From the NCBI GenBank assembly GCA_022867325.1, contig JALHUR010000261.1, forward strand, positions 1-37,544: DNA of 37,544 bases, given 5' to 3'. Source of the DNA: Candidatus Aminicenantota bacterium. Its GTDB lineage: Bacteria > Acidobacteriota > Aminicenantia > Aminicenantales > JAFGBC01. A model generated the notes under the pieces. The model ran no database searches and was not told the origin of the DNA. It was given only the letters and a program-made list of their open reading frames with translations. Both the position numbers and the translations under genes were made by a program. Positions 26,441 to 35,545 of this stretch are shown one piece after another (the stretch's first letter is position 1; the number at the start of each line of letters is the position of its first letter).

Positions 26441-28702
26441 TCAGTCCTTGCCGGAAGACGACGTGACGGGAATGCTTGAGGACGGTGCCAGCTTGCCGAT
26501 GGCGATGACGAAGGCGTCATACTGCCCCGCGTTTGTCTTTTGGGCGGCTTTGACTAGCCTAATATTTTTTGACCGCGTGCCGCCCGCCACGTAGACTTTT
26601 CCGTTTGTGCCGAGGCGGATTCCGCCGGCGCCGTCGGCGCCCGTGCCGCCCCAGAAGGTGCCGAAGGTCATCTTGCCGGTCGGATCGAACTTGGCGATCA
26701 AGGCATCAACGGCGCCCCAGGTTGTCAACATCCAAGCATCGTTACTCAAGGCGGCGCCGCCTTTAAAGGTCGCTTGAAGCGGCTCGGCCGTCTGGAGATT
26801 GGCCGATCCGGTACCTCCCGCCACATAGGCGTTGTCTTGACTGTCGACCACGACATCCCGGATTCCATCCCTGCCGCTGCCGCCGACGAATCGGCCGTAT
26901 TTCAGTTTCGTGGGAGCCGTGACATCTATCTTCGTCAGGAAGCCGTCCAGGTTTCCACCGAAAGCGGGGCTGATGCGTGTCGTCGGAAAGTCGCTGGACC
27001 CCGTGGTGCCGACGACGTAAATATAGTCCGTGCCGGATGGCACAATCCCGCCGGGGAGGTCGTTTTTGCTGCCGCCCAGATAGGTGGCGAAGAGGAGCTG
27101 TTTAGCGCCTGACTTGGATGGATCGAGGATGGCGGCGTAACCATCGCCCCAATTGCCGCCTTTGAAGGCGGCTTGAATGGGATTCTTGAGGGGCAGGTTT
27201 TTTGAGGAGGTCGGGCCCGCTAAGTAGATGATGCCGTTGGCCACGGCGAGGCCATATCCTTCGTCGAAGCCGGAACCGCCGTAGAAAGTGGAATAGGTCA
27301 GGGAAGCGGCGCCGGACTTGCTGGTGTCCAGCACGGAAACATAAGCCTCTCCTTGTGAAAAAAGGCGCGAATAAGCGTTGGAGGTGGTGGGAAAGTCCGA
27401 TGAGGACGTGAAGCCCGTTACATAGACTAAAGAATTGTCCCCCACCGCCACATTCATCAATTCCTCTATATCCTTTCCACCCAGGTAACTGAGGTACTTG
27501 ACGGCGCCCGTGGTGTTGAGCTGGAACACCATGCAATCAAACATCCCGCCTTTGAATATCCGTTGATAGGCGTTTTTCGTCGTCGGAAGATCTTTCGAGT
27601 CGGTGGGACCGGCGGCGCAGGCATTGCCGGCGGCGTCGACTCCAATCGCAAACGCCATGTCAAAGCCGCTTCCGCCGATGTAGGTCGTGTAGACGTGTTG
27701 GGCGGTCCCGGTCTTTGACGGATCCAACTTGGTGATATAGGCGTTAAAATACCTCGTTTGATCGCACTTGGGCTCGGCCGGCGGATAGCCCTGTGAATTT
27801 GTCGTTCCGGCGATGTAGACGTTGTTGCTGGAATCCAGCGCGAGGTCGTACGCGCCATCGCATCCGGCCCCGCCCCAGTACGTGCTGTAATCCAGCGTCG
27901 GATCTATCTCGAGCGGCTGAGCGGCATCGTAGGCGCCCAGAGCAAAGCCGATGCTGCTATCGGGATGGACGACATAGCGAGCATCCACGGCCGTGCGTTT
28001 GCTGTCCACCGTTTGCCAGGCGACCGGCCTGCGTTCGACGAACAGGGGATTTTGGCCGGATTCGTCCGCGCCGATAAGCAGTTCGCCTTTGCTCAGTTCC
28101 ACTCGCGATGCGCCTTCGTAAAACCAGCCAACGAGGCTTGGGTTTGCCCCCGGCGCGACGAGGAAGGTCCCTTTGAGCACGCCCGCGCCGCCGTTATAGA
28201 CCAGGTCTATGCCGGGATAGAGTTCTTTGTATGTCAAGCGGCCGAAGGTGGGGACGTCGGTCCGCCAGCTGGCCGGGTCCTCGCCTAAAAAGTAATTGAT
28301 GATTCCGGGCAGTTGGTCCTGTCCGACCACTTGGGTGTTCGGATTCGCCCCGGCAAAATGCAAGCGCACCGATGAAGGCGAAGCGGGCTTTTCCGGACCG
28401 GATGGGTTCGTTTCCATTAAGCGACTGAACCAGCGGGGCGCCTCCGTACAGGAAGGCGGTTGAAATACCACTTGTCGCTGTTCGAAGAACAACGTACCCG
28501 AACCGCCCAGGGTGCGGAAGAGGATCGCGGCATCCCCGATTCCGGGATTCGGCGCAAAGATGGCGGATTGCGTGCTCGCGGACACCTCGAGTTGGGGGGG
28601 GGAAGCTAAGGGCGAATGACTTGCCCGGGATGAACTAGCGGCAAGCAGAGCCGAAAGCAAGACAACAATCAGAACCTTGGTTCGGAATGGAGAATCGTTC
28701 AT
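26441..28702 (-). CDS. SBBP-repeat beta-propeller secreted protein
   Basis: Signal peptide; repeated YLGGSG.D.A..I.VD..GN.Y.AG.T.S.DLPTT blocks (e.g. TYIGGSGFDMAFAIGVDAAGNACAAGPTDSKDLPTTKNAYQ; RFVGGSGRDGIRDVVVDSQDNAYVAGGTGSANLQT). Confidence 0.88.
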   Translation of the reverse strand: MNDSPFRTKVLIVVLLSALLAASSSRASHSPLASPPQLEVSASTQSAIFAPNPGIGDAAILFRTLGGSGTLFFEQRQVVFQPPSCTEAPRWFSRLMETNPSGPEKPASPSSVRLHFAGANPNTQVVGQDQLPGIINYFLGEDPASWRTDVPTFGRLTYKELYPGIDLVYNGGAGVLKGTFLVAPGANPSLVGWFYEGASRVELSKGELLIGADESGQNPLFVERRPVAWQTVDSKRTAVDARYVVHPDSSIGFALGAYDAAQPLEIDPTLDYSTYWGGAGCDGAYDLALDSSNNVYIAGTTNSQGYPPAEPKCDQTRYFNAYITKLDPSKTGTAQHVYTTYIGGSGFDMAFAIGVDAAGNACAAGPTDSKDLPTTKNAYQRIFKGGMFDCMVFQLNTTGAVKYLSYLGGKDIEELMNVAVGDNSLVYVTGFTSSSDFPTTSNAYSRLFSQGEAYVSVLDTSKSGAASLTYSTFYGGSGFDEGYGLAVANGIIYLAGPTSSKNLPLKNPIQAAFKGGNWGDGYAAILDPSKSGAKQLLFATYLGGSKNDLPGGIVPSGTDYIYVVGTTGSSDFPTTRISPAFGGNLDGFLTKIDVTAPTKLKYGRFVGGSGRDGIRDVVVDSQDNAYVAGGTGSANLQTAEPLQATFKGGAALSNDAWMLTTWGAVDALIAKFDPTGKMTFGTFWGGTGADGAGGIRLGTNGKVYVAGGTRSKNIRLVKAAQKTNAGQYDAFVIAIGKLAPSSSIPVTSSSGKD

Positions 28703-28829
28703 GGATGACCTCCTGACTCACGAGTTTCTCTCAAGCGCGATAGTTTTCTCTACATTATTCATCGAGCCAAGTCCTTTGCTTTTAGGGGGGGACTATCCTT
28801 CCTTGCCCAGAATCTTCATACGATATTTT

Positions 28830-30134
28830 TCATTCCGAGTCAAGGGTTCGAATCCCAAAGTAGGTCGGCGTCTTTGTCCGTACGCTTCCGCCGGCCGGAC
28901 GACGATCCAATGCTCTGACTCCGAAGACAAAGCATCCCGCAGCAAATAGAGCAAGCACGCCTGAGGGCAACAGCACATCCGACCATGTCCCCTGGCGGAA
29001 GATGAGGGCATTAAGGGCATCCAGACACCAAGCGACCGGGGAAAGGTGACCCAATGTTCGCATCCAGGGAGGAACAAAGATGAGGGGCCACCAGGCGCCG
29101 CCCAGCATGGACAGCACCACCCAGGCAATCGTCGCGATGGCGCTTGCCTGGCTGGGCGTGCGCGCCAAGGCTGCCAGAGCCAGCGCCATGGCCGTGACCG
29201 CCAACACATACGCGCTCGCGACCACCATCGTCGCCAGAGGCGCGCCGCCCAAGCCGACCCCGAGCCATTCTCCAAAGACGACCAGGACGGCGAACTGGAC
29301 CCATCCCAACAGAAAGGTCGCCAGCAATTTGCCGCCCAGGAGCTGGGCTTTTGTTACGGGCATCATCCCCAGCCGACGCAAAATGCCCGCCTCTCGTTCT
29401 TCCGTCAGCGATTGAATCATGCCCAAGATGCTGATCATCACGAAAATCACGGTGATGCTCGGGACGGATAGCTTGAAGCCGTTCTTCATCAATTGCGCGC
29501 CGAAGATCAGCTTTTCATTCGGCGCAGACAGCGAGGCTTGGACCTGAACCGGCGGCGGCCCCCAAGAGGCTTGCGCCTCGGCGAGGCGCGCCGCATAAAA
29601 CTGGGGGTCGGTTTCGATGCCGCGCGCTTGGGCTAATTCGGTGCTCAGGCGCGCCGCGACAAACGGGCCGCCCAGGCGAGTTACGATGTTCTGCGCCGCA
29701 GCGAAGACGAGCGCAGGAGCAACCAGGGCCGCGCCGGGTTGAAAAGTCAGGGTCGTTTTATCTCCCTTCTCAAGCGCGGCGGCAAATCCTTTGGGAATGG
29801 TGATGAAGGCTGAGGTGACTTCATCGGCCAGACGTTCTTGCGCCGACTCCGAAGACAGCGCGGGGCTGAGGACGAAGGCTTCGTTGGCATCCGCTAACGC
29901 CGCGACGAATGCTCTTGAGGCCGTAGTGTCGTCTCGATCAAGAACGTCAATCCGGATCACGAGCTGCGCGCTCTTCGCGAATCCCCGCGCTCCCAGGCCA
30001 ATCAGGCAGATCATCAGGACCGGGATCCCGATCAGGAAGAACCAACTCATTCGGCCCTGAAGCGAGGTTTGCAGATCGTTCCAGGCGATGATGCCCAGCT
30101 TGCGTAGCGCGGAACGTTTCTTCGGAATTTTCAT
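28830..30134 (-). CDS. ABC-2 type transporter permease
   Basis: N-term TM, large periplasmic region, then MISILGMIQSLTEEREAGILRRLGMMPVTKAQLLGGKLLATFLLGWVQFAVLV. Confidence 0.87.
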   Translation of the reverse strand: MKIPKKRSALRKLGIIAWNDLQTSLQGRMSWFFLIGIPVLMICLIGLGARGFAKSAQLVIRIDVLDRDDTTASRAFVAALADANEAFVLSPALSSESAQERLADEVTSAFITIPKGFAAALEKGDKTTLTFQPGAALVAPALVFAAAQNIVTRLGGPFVAARLSTELAQARGIETDPQFYAARLAEAQASWGPPPVQVQASLSAPNEKLIFGAQLMKNGFKLSVPSITVIFVMISILGMIQSLTEEREAGILRRLGMMPVTKAQLLGGKLLATFLLGWVQFAVLVVFGEWLGVGLGGAPLATMVVASAYVLAVTAMALALAALARTPSQASAIATIAWVVLSMLGGAWWPLIFVPPWMRTLGHLSPVAWCLDALNALIFRQGTWSDVLLPSGVLALFAAGCFVFGVRALDRRPAGGSVRTKTPTYFGIRTLDSE

Positions 30135-30135
30135 T

Positions 30136-31449
30136 CTACAGGAATCCGATGCGACGTTTCAGCAAGCGGCTGCCGATCGCGAAGAATAGGATAGCCATCG
30201 AGGCCAGGATAAGACTGTGGGGTAAGACGCTGGTTGCGCCGCTTCCGAGAGCCAGTTTCGAATACCCCGCCACGGCCCAGTATTGAAACGTAACGCGGGA
30301 CAGCAGATCGAGCGGCGCCGGAAACAATTCAACCGGGAAAAAGACGCCGCCCGCCAGTCCCATCAAAACGAGAAAGGCCCGGCCATAATTCGCGGCTTGA
30401 GTATATGTTCCGGCCAGTCCAGCAATCGCGGCGCCGACACCCGTGGCCGCCGCCGCCGCCGTCAGGATCAGCACTGTCAAGCCGAGGAGGTCGATCCCAG
30501 GGGGACTCGCGGCCTGGAGATCATCGCCCGCATTTCCGCCGAGGATTCCCTCCAGCGCGGCCATGCCGCCGACCAGCACACCCAGCTGGATCAAAGTAGC
30601 CAGGTATGTTCCTAAGATTTTCCCGCCCAGGATGACTTCGGGTCGGGTCGGCGTGATGGACATTCGCTGCAGGGTTCCTTGCGTCTTGTCCTGGAAAAGA
30701 GTGGCGCTGACCATCAGCGCCGTAAAGCCGATGAACATGACCGCTATGCTCGCCGCCAGGTAATGGGCCAGCTTGATCCGGGCCGGCTGCGCGACGGGAG
30801 GAACACGCCGGATCTGAATCGGATTGGATTCCGGCGACGAAGCCGCGCGCGCAACGTTCGCCATCGCATCGTCCAACAGGCCGATTCGCAGTTGCGCCCG
30901 CACGGAGGGATTGCCGAGCAGGCCCTCGACGGTCGTGCGCACCGTGACTTCGCCGCTCGAGATCATGTTCGCCAGGGTTTCGACGACGCTCTTGAACGCC
31001 AGTCCCAAAACATTCTCCCTGCCGACGATATAGACTTCGACCGTCGCGCGTCCCATCGCCAGGGCTTCGGAAAAATCGGGCGGAATGAGCAGGGCGGCGA
31101 ACAGCTTCTCGCGCTCAACCAGGCGCCGCGCCCGCGTTTCGTCCGCGATCTCGCGGACGGCGAAGGCCCGCAGCTGGAGTTCGGCCGGGAGCGCCGGATG
31201 AGCCGGATCCGGAATCATCGCGCGCGCGAAGAGCTGCCCGAAGTTTCCCCACGCGCTTCCTCTGTCTTGATTGACGATCCCGACCGGCACCTTGGCCTCC
31301 GGGACGCCGCGCCCCAAGACGACATCCCCGAACGCGAGATAGATGAGCGCGGCGATCACGAGCGGCATGGCAAGGGTAAAGATCAAGACAACCGGATCCC
31401 AATAGCGCAGGGTGATCTCGTGCCGGGCGATCACGAAGAGTTTCTTCAT
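30136..31449 (-). CDS. ABC-2 type transporter permease (second copy)
   Basis: MKKLFVIARHEITLRYWDPVVLIFTLAMPLVIAALIYLAFGD...LFQDKTQGTLQRMSITPTRPEVILGGKILGTYLATLIQLGVLV; start 31449 overlaps the ATPase gene. Confidence 0.87.
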   Translation of the reverse strand: MKKLFVIARHEITLRYWDPVVLIFTLAMPLVIAALIYLAFGDVVLGRGVPEAKVPVGIVNQDRGSAWGNFGQLFARAMIPDPAHPALPAELQLRAFAVREIADETRARRLVEREKLFAALLIPPDFSEALAMGRATVEVYIVGRENVLGLAFKSVVETLANMISSGEVTVRTTVEGLLGNPSVRAQLRIGLLDDAMANVARAASSPESNPIQIRRVPPVAQPARIKLAHYLAASIAVMFIGFTALMVSATLFQDKTQGTLQRMSITPTRPEVILGGKILGTYLATLIQLGVLVGGMAALEGILGGNAGDDLQAASPPGIDLLGLTVLILTAAAAATGVGAAIAGLAGTYTQAANYGRAFLVLMGLAGGVFFPVELFPAPLDLLSRVTFQYWAVAGYSKLALGSGATSVLPHSLILASMAILFFAIGSRLLKRRIGFL

Positions 31450-32408
31450 GGCGCTTCCGTGAGGCGCTCTCCCGTCAGGCGCAGGAAAACGGTTTCCAGG
31501 TTGGGTTGCTGAACGGTCAAGGCGCGAACGCCGATCCCCGCCTCCTTCACGATGCACAGAATTTCGGGCAGCACCTCGGCGGCTGACAGCAGAGAGAACG
31601 TGAGGGTATGCTTGTCCGACGATATCTGTTTGACCCCCTTGACCCGGCGCAAAGCGTTCAGCGTGGCAGGGGATACCGTGGAAATCCCAATGTTCAATCG
31701 TAACGTATCTTCCGAATGCATCGCCTGAATCAATTCGCCGGGTGCGCCCAGGGCGATGATCCGGCCGTGGTGGATGATGCCGACTCGATCGCTGAGTTCT
31801 TGCGCTTCATCCATATTGTGGGTGGTGTAGAGGATTGTGGTGCCCTGATCCTGCTTGAAGCGCATCACGAGATCCAGAATGTGTCGCCGGCTTTCCGGAT
31901 CAAGCCCCAAGGTCGGCTCGTCCATCAAGAGAATACGTGGTTTGTGCAGCAGCTCCACCGCGATGTTCAGCCGCCGTTTCATGCCGTTGGAGTAATCAGC
32001 CACTTTATCCCCCGCGCGGTCCGTCAGGGCGATCTCCTCCAGCGCTTTATCAACGGCTTGATCCAGTTCCCGCCCCGCCAGACCGTAGAGGGAGCCGAAA
32101 TAGCGCAAATTCTGGCGTCCGCTGAGGCGGGCATAAAGCGCGATCTCTTCCGGGACGACGCCGATGATGCGCTTGACCGCCATCGGATTCCGCCCCACGC
32201 TGTGTCCGGCGATCGTCGCGTCTCCGGTCGTGGGGGGAAGCAATCCACACAGGACGCCGATGAGGGTCGTCTTGCCCGCGCCGTTGGGACCCAACAGGCC
32301 GAAGATCTCGCCCTCCTGGATTTCCAGGTCGATCTCCTTGATCGCCAGCGGTCCCTTGGGCGGATGGTACTGCTTGGAAAGTTTGTGCGTCGTGATGATC
32401 GGTGCCAA
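31446..32408 (-). CDS. ABC transporter ATP-binding protein
   Basis: LLGPNGAGKTTLIGVLCG Walker A, YSNGMKRRLNIAVELLHKPRILLMDEPTLGLDPESR signature/Walker B. Confidence 0.95.
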   Translation of the reverse strand: MAPIITTHKLSKQYHPPKGPLAIKEIDLEIQEGEIFGLLGPNGAGKTTLIGVLCGLLPPTTGDATIAGHSVGRNPMAVKRIIGVVPEEIALYARLSGRQNLRYFGSLYGLAGRELDQAVDKALEEIALTDRAGDKVADYSNGMKRRLNIAVELLHKPRILLMDEPTLGLDPESRRHILDLVMRFKQDQGTTILYTTHNMDEAQELSDRVGIIHHGRIIALGAPGELIQAMHSEDTLRLNIGISTVSPATLNALRRVKGVKQISSDKHTLTFSLLSAAEVLPEILCIVKEAGIGVRALTVQQPNLETVFLRLTGERLTEAP

Positions 32409-32420
32409 CGAATCCTCGTA

Positions 32421-33476
32421 TCAAACGACCTGTTCGACGATCCTATTAACGCCTTTGAGCGACAGTTTGGAATTCAGGACCCAGGCGTTCACTTCGACAA
32501 AGTGAGGATAAGGTACAAAGCGAGAGCGAAACAACGCGCCTTTGGCATAGTAATTCTTATCCCATTCCAGGATGCCGATACAGCCCTGCTCTCGGCCGGC
32601 TTGCCATAAACCGGCCAGTAATGCCCTCCGTTCTTTTGCCGTGAGCCCTTCCCAATAGAGAAAATCAATCCATGCCCAGCGATACCTGCCTCGCCTGGAG
32701 ACCAGTTCGTGAACGGTAAAGTTGATGAACCCTTCGACGGCCGCGCCGCGCTCGTAAATCAGCGTCGCGGTCACGCCTTTGGTATAAAGACGACGTGCTA
32801 ACGACTCTTTGTTGAAAACGCGCACCAGGCAGTTTTGGTCCGAATAGCGCCGGGTCAAAGCGAGGATTTGGTCCAGGTCTGCATCCTGGTAGGACCGCAC
32901 CGTGCCGGGGATCGGAGGGGTCGTGATGGGACGGTGCGCGCCGAGGAGTTTGTAGGCGGCCACCTCGTACCATTTTAAACGCTGGCCTTCCACGATCTTC
33001 TCCAGATTTATGCCGTGGGCGATGGCGCACATCCGCTTCAGCCGTTCGATCCGGTACCTGGGCTTCAAGGCCTGTTCAAACAAGCTCCAGGTGCGGTTCC
33101 CTTTCTCGATGGTGAAGAAAGCGAAATCGGCGCCGAACTCCGCGTTGCGACGCAAACATTCGGAAATCAAGTAGACCGCCGCGCCCCGATAGTCCTTGTG
33201 GGCGGCCATCATCACCGAGGCGACGCCTCGATAGGTATTGCCGTTGAAGCGATAGGCTCTCGGCAGGTTGGCGATGAAAGCGACCAGCCGGGTGCCGTCG
33301 TAGGCGCCGATGAGGAAGCGCGGATCCGGCACATCGGCAAAAAAATGCCGGGTAATTTCCGGACGATTCCAGTCGAGCCAGGCATCCTGCCCATATTCCT
33401 CAAACATCGTGTCGTAGGCCATCGCCGACAGGGCTGCGAGGTTCCCGTCAAAATCCCGCAACTCGATCTTACCCAT
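32421..33476 (-). CDS. GNAT-like acyltransferase (two-lobed)
   Basis: RFLIGAYDGTRLVAFIANLPRAYRFNGNTYRGVASVMMAAHKDYRGAAVYLISECLRRNAEFGADFAFFTIEKGNRTW...; overlaps ACP gene. Confidence 0.65.
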   Translation of the reverse strand: MGKIELRDFDGNLAALSAMAYDTMFEEYGQDAWLDWNRPEITRHFFADVPDPRFLIGAYDGTRLVAFIANLPRAYRFNGNTYRGVASVMMAAHKDYRGAAVYLISECLRRNAEFGADFAFFTIEKGNRTWSLFEQALKPRYRIERLKRMCAIAHGINLEKIVEGQRLKWYEVAAYKLLGAHRPITTPPIPGTVRSYQDADLDQILALTRRYSDQNCLVRVFNKESLARRLYTKGVTATLIYERGAAVEGFINFTVHELVSRRGRYRWAWIDFLYWEGLTAKERRALLAGLWQAGREQGCIGILEWDKNYYAKGALFRSRFVPYPHFVEVNAWVLNSKLSLKGVNRIVEQVV

Positions 33477-33720
33477 CTCTGACCTGCTCTTGATAATAGC
33501 GGTAGGCGTCGCCCACGGTCTGAATCCTCCAGGCCGACTCCAGAGATAGTTTGAACCCCATCTGTTCCAGCCGTAACAGGACCTGGACCAGCCGCAGGGA
33601 ATCCACACCTAGATCGGTGATAAAGGTCGCCTCCGGCGTGAGTTTCGCCTCATCCACGTTCAGCATATCGGTTAACATCGTCCGGAACGCTTCGAAAGAG
33701 AGTGGTTCAAGCGGTGGCAT
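33469..33720 (-). CDS. Acyl carrier protein
   Basis: MPPLEPLSFEAFRTMLTDMLNVDEAKLTPEATFITDLGVDSLRLVQVLLRLEQMGFKL; phosphopantetheine motif DLGVDSL. Confidence 0.92.
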   Translation of the reverse strand: MPPLEPLSFEAFRTMLTDMLNVDEAKLTPEATFITDLGVDSLRLVQVLLRLEQMGFKLSLESAWRIQTVGDAYRYYQEQVRDG

Positions 33721-35341
33721 CGGGGCTCAATTCCTGCGCCGCCATCTCGCGCAGCCTGAACTTTTGCACCTTGTTTGTGGCGGTCGTGGGCAATCGTTCC
33801 ACAAAGCGCACCTGCTCCGGAATCTTGAAGGGCGCGATCTGACCCCGGCAAAATTCCAAAACCTCTTTGACGCTGAGCTTCGCGCCGGGTTGCAGTTCCA
33901 GATAAGCCATCACCGCTTCGCCGCCCGCTTCGCCGGCGCCCGCACTGAGCCGGAGCCCCGAGCGGAGCGAATGGGTCCAAGGGACTCCGATCACCGCTGC
34001 CCGGCGGATCGCCGGGTGGCGTTCCAGATACTGCTCTATCTCCAGCGGATAGATGTTTTGTCCGCCTCGGAGGATCAGGTCCTTTTTCCGGTCCACCAGC
34101 CGCAGGCAGCCGTCTTCGCCGACGTAACCGATGTCACCCGTGTGGAACCAACCCTCCGCATCCAGAACTTGCGCGGTCAATTCAGGGTCATTATAGTAGC
34201 CCATCATCATTTGCGATGTCTGGACGGCGACCTCGCCCCGCTCGCCGGCCGTCAAGGGTCGTCGTTCGTCGTCTAAAATCCGCACCCGCGCGCCGGGCAC
34301 CGGCTTGCCGACGGTACTCGCCGCCCGCTCCCACGGATCGTCCACTCCGGTCCAGGAGATCAGCATACTCTCGCTCGTGCCGTAAAAATTCTCCAGATTG
34401 CACCGCATCCGTTCGTAGAGTGCTTGAGCCAGATCGAACGGCATCGGCTCCGCCGAAAAGGTGAGGCGCCGTACGGAGGACAGGTCGTAGCGCTCCTGCC
34501 CCGGCGTGAGCAACAACAATCGGTACATGGTCGCGGAGCCTCCGATCTGCGATACTCTTTCCCGCTGGATGTACTCCAACATCTGATGTGGGTCGAAGTG
34601 ATCCATCAGGATGACTTTGCCGCCGGCCAGTAACGTGACGACAATCCCGAACAATCCGGCAAATTGATAAGGAGAAAAAGGCAGCAGCAGACAACGGAGC
34701 GGGCTGAGGCCCAGCCGCGCGCGAGCCGATCGGGCTAAAATGCCCCAAATCCGGCCGTGGGTGTGCAACGCTCCTTTAGGCCGGCCCGTAGTGCCGGAAG
34801 TATAATAGATGATGATTGGATCACTACCAGAGAGTGTCGTTCGCCGCAAGGGCTTGCCCGGAGACATGACTTGGTTCAAGGGCAGAAAGACCCGACCGTC
34901 CCCATCGCTTGCCTCGCGGACCAGGATGTGACACAGATCGGGCAGGTCGGGGAGCAAGCGGGCCAACATCTTCGGGTAATCCTGTCCGTACCAGTTCCGA
35001 GCCGTGATGACCACCCTGGCTCCGCAGTCGGCGAGGATGTGGCGCAGTTCGTGCTCGCCCAAGAAGGGGTTCAGAGGAACGATGACGGCGCCTAGCATCG
35101 ATGGCAGAAAGATCGGATAAACCGCTTCGGGGCAGGCGGGCAAGAGAGTTGCGACCCGGTCGCCCTTTTTGACGCCCAACGCCTGCAAGCCCGCCGCCAG
35201 TTGCTCAACGCGGGTGAACACCTGGCGTCGAGTGAGTCGTTGCCCTTGAAAGATGATGAACTCGCTCGCCGGCCTGAGGCGGAAGGCCAGAGGGACTAAA
35301 CGCTGGGGCTTGAGCCAGCGGATCAGCTTTTCGACGACCAT
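33707..35341 (-). CDS. AMP-dependent acyl-CoA/acyl-ACP synthetase (ANL superfamily)
   Basis: IIYYTSGTTGRPKGALHTHG, YGTSE, GWFHTGDIGYVGEDGCLRLVDRKKDLILRGGQNIYPLEIEQYL, TNKVQKFRLR catalytic Lys region. Confidence 0.94.
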   Translation of the reverse strand: MVVEKLIRWLKPQRLVPLAFRLRPASEFIIFQGQRLTRRQVFTRVEQLAAGLQALGVKKGDRVATLLPACPEAVYPIFLPSMLGAVIVPLNPFLGEHELRHILADCGARVVITARNWYGQDYPKMLARLLPDLPDLCHILVREASDGDGRVFLPLNQVMSPGKPLRRTTLSGSDPIIIYYTSGTTGRPKGALHTHGRIWGILARSARARLGLSPLRCLLLPFSPYQFAGLFGIVVTLLAGGKVILMDHFDPHQMLEYIQRERVSQIGGSATMYRLLLLTPGQERYDLSSVRRLTFSAEPMPFDLAQALYERMRCNLENFYGTSESMLISWTGVDDPWERAASTVGKPVPGARVRILDDERRPLTAGERGEVAVQTSQMMMGYYNDPELTAQVLDAEGWFHTGDIGYVGEDGCLRLVDRKKDLILRGGQNIYPLEIEQYLERHPAIRRAAVIGVPWTHSLRSGLRLSAGAGEAGGEAVMAYLELQPGAKLSVKEVLEFCRGQIAPFKIPEQVRFVERLPTTATNKVQKFRLREMAAQELSPDATA

Positions 35342-35407
35342 GTCTCCAACCTATCCCTCCGCCTGCAATTTATATCCGAAGCAGTTTGACCTGTCAAATC
35401 ATCGACT

Positions 35408-35427
35408 CCCCGGCCTGAAGGCCGGGG
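35408..35427. repeat. GC-rich hairpin 1
   Basis: CCCCGGCC-TGAA-GGCCGGGG followed by CTTG. Confidence 0.7.
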
Positions 35428-35436
35428 CTTGTTCAT

Positions 35437-35507
35437 GATTGACCCTGAGCCTCGCTTCTCGTCCCCGCCTTTAAAGGCGGGGCTTGGTGTTGGCGAATGG
35501 GTCAATC
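35437..35507. repeat. Nested hairpin 2 with outer inverted repeat
   Basis: Inner perfect palindrome CCCCGCCTTTAAAGGCGGGG (35463-35482) followed by CTTG; outer GATTGACCC (35437-35445) / GGGTCAATC (35499-35507). Confidence 0.65.
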
Positions 35508-35545
35508 CGCGTTTGACGAGGATTGAGAGCCTCGCCTTTCTCCCC

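Noticed and set aside
28835-28875. tRNA T-arm-like GGGTTCGAATCCC near the permease 3' end (possible tRNA remnant/att site)
   Set aside because: Only a 3-bp stem is complementary around the TTCGAAT loop, and no acceptor, D or anticodon arm could be identified; insufficient for a tRNA or att call.
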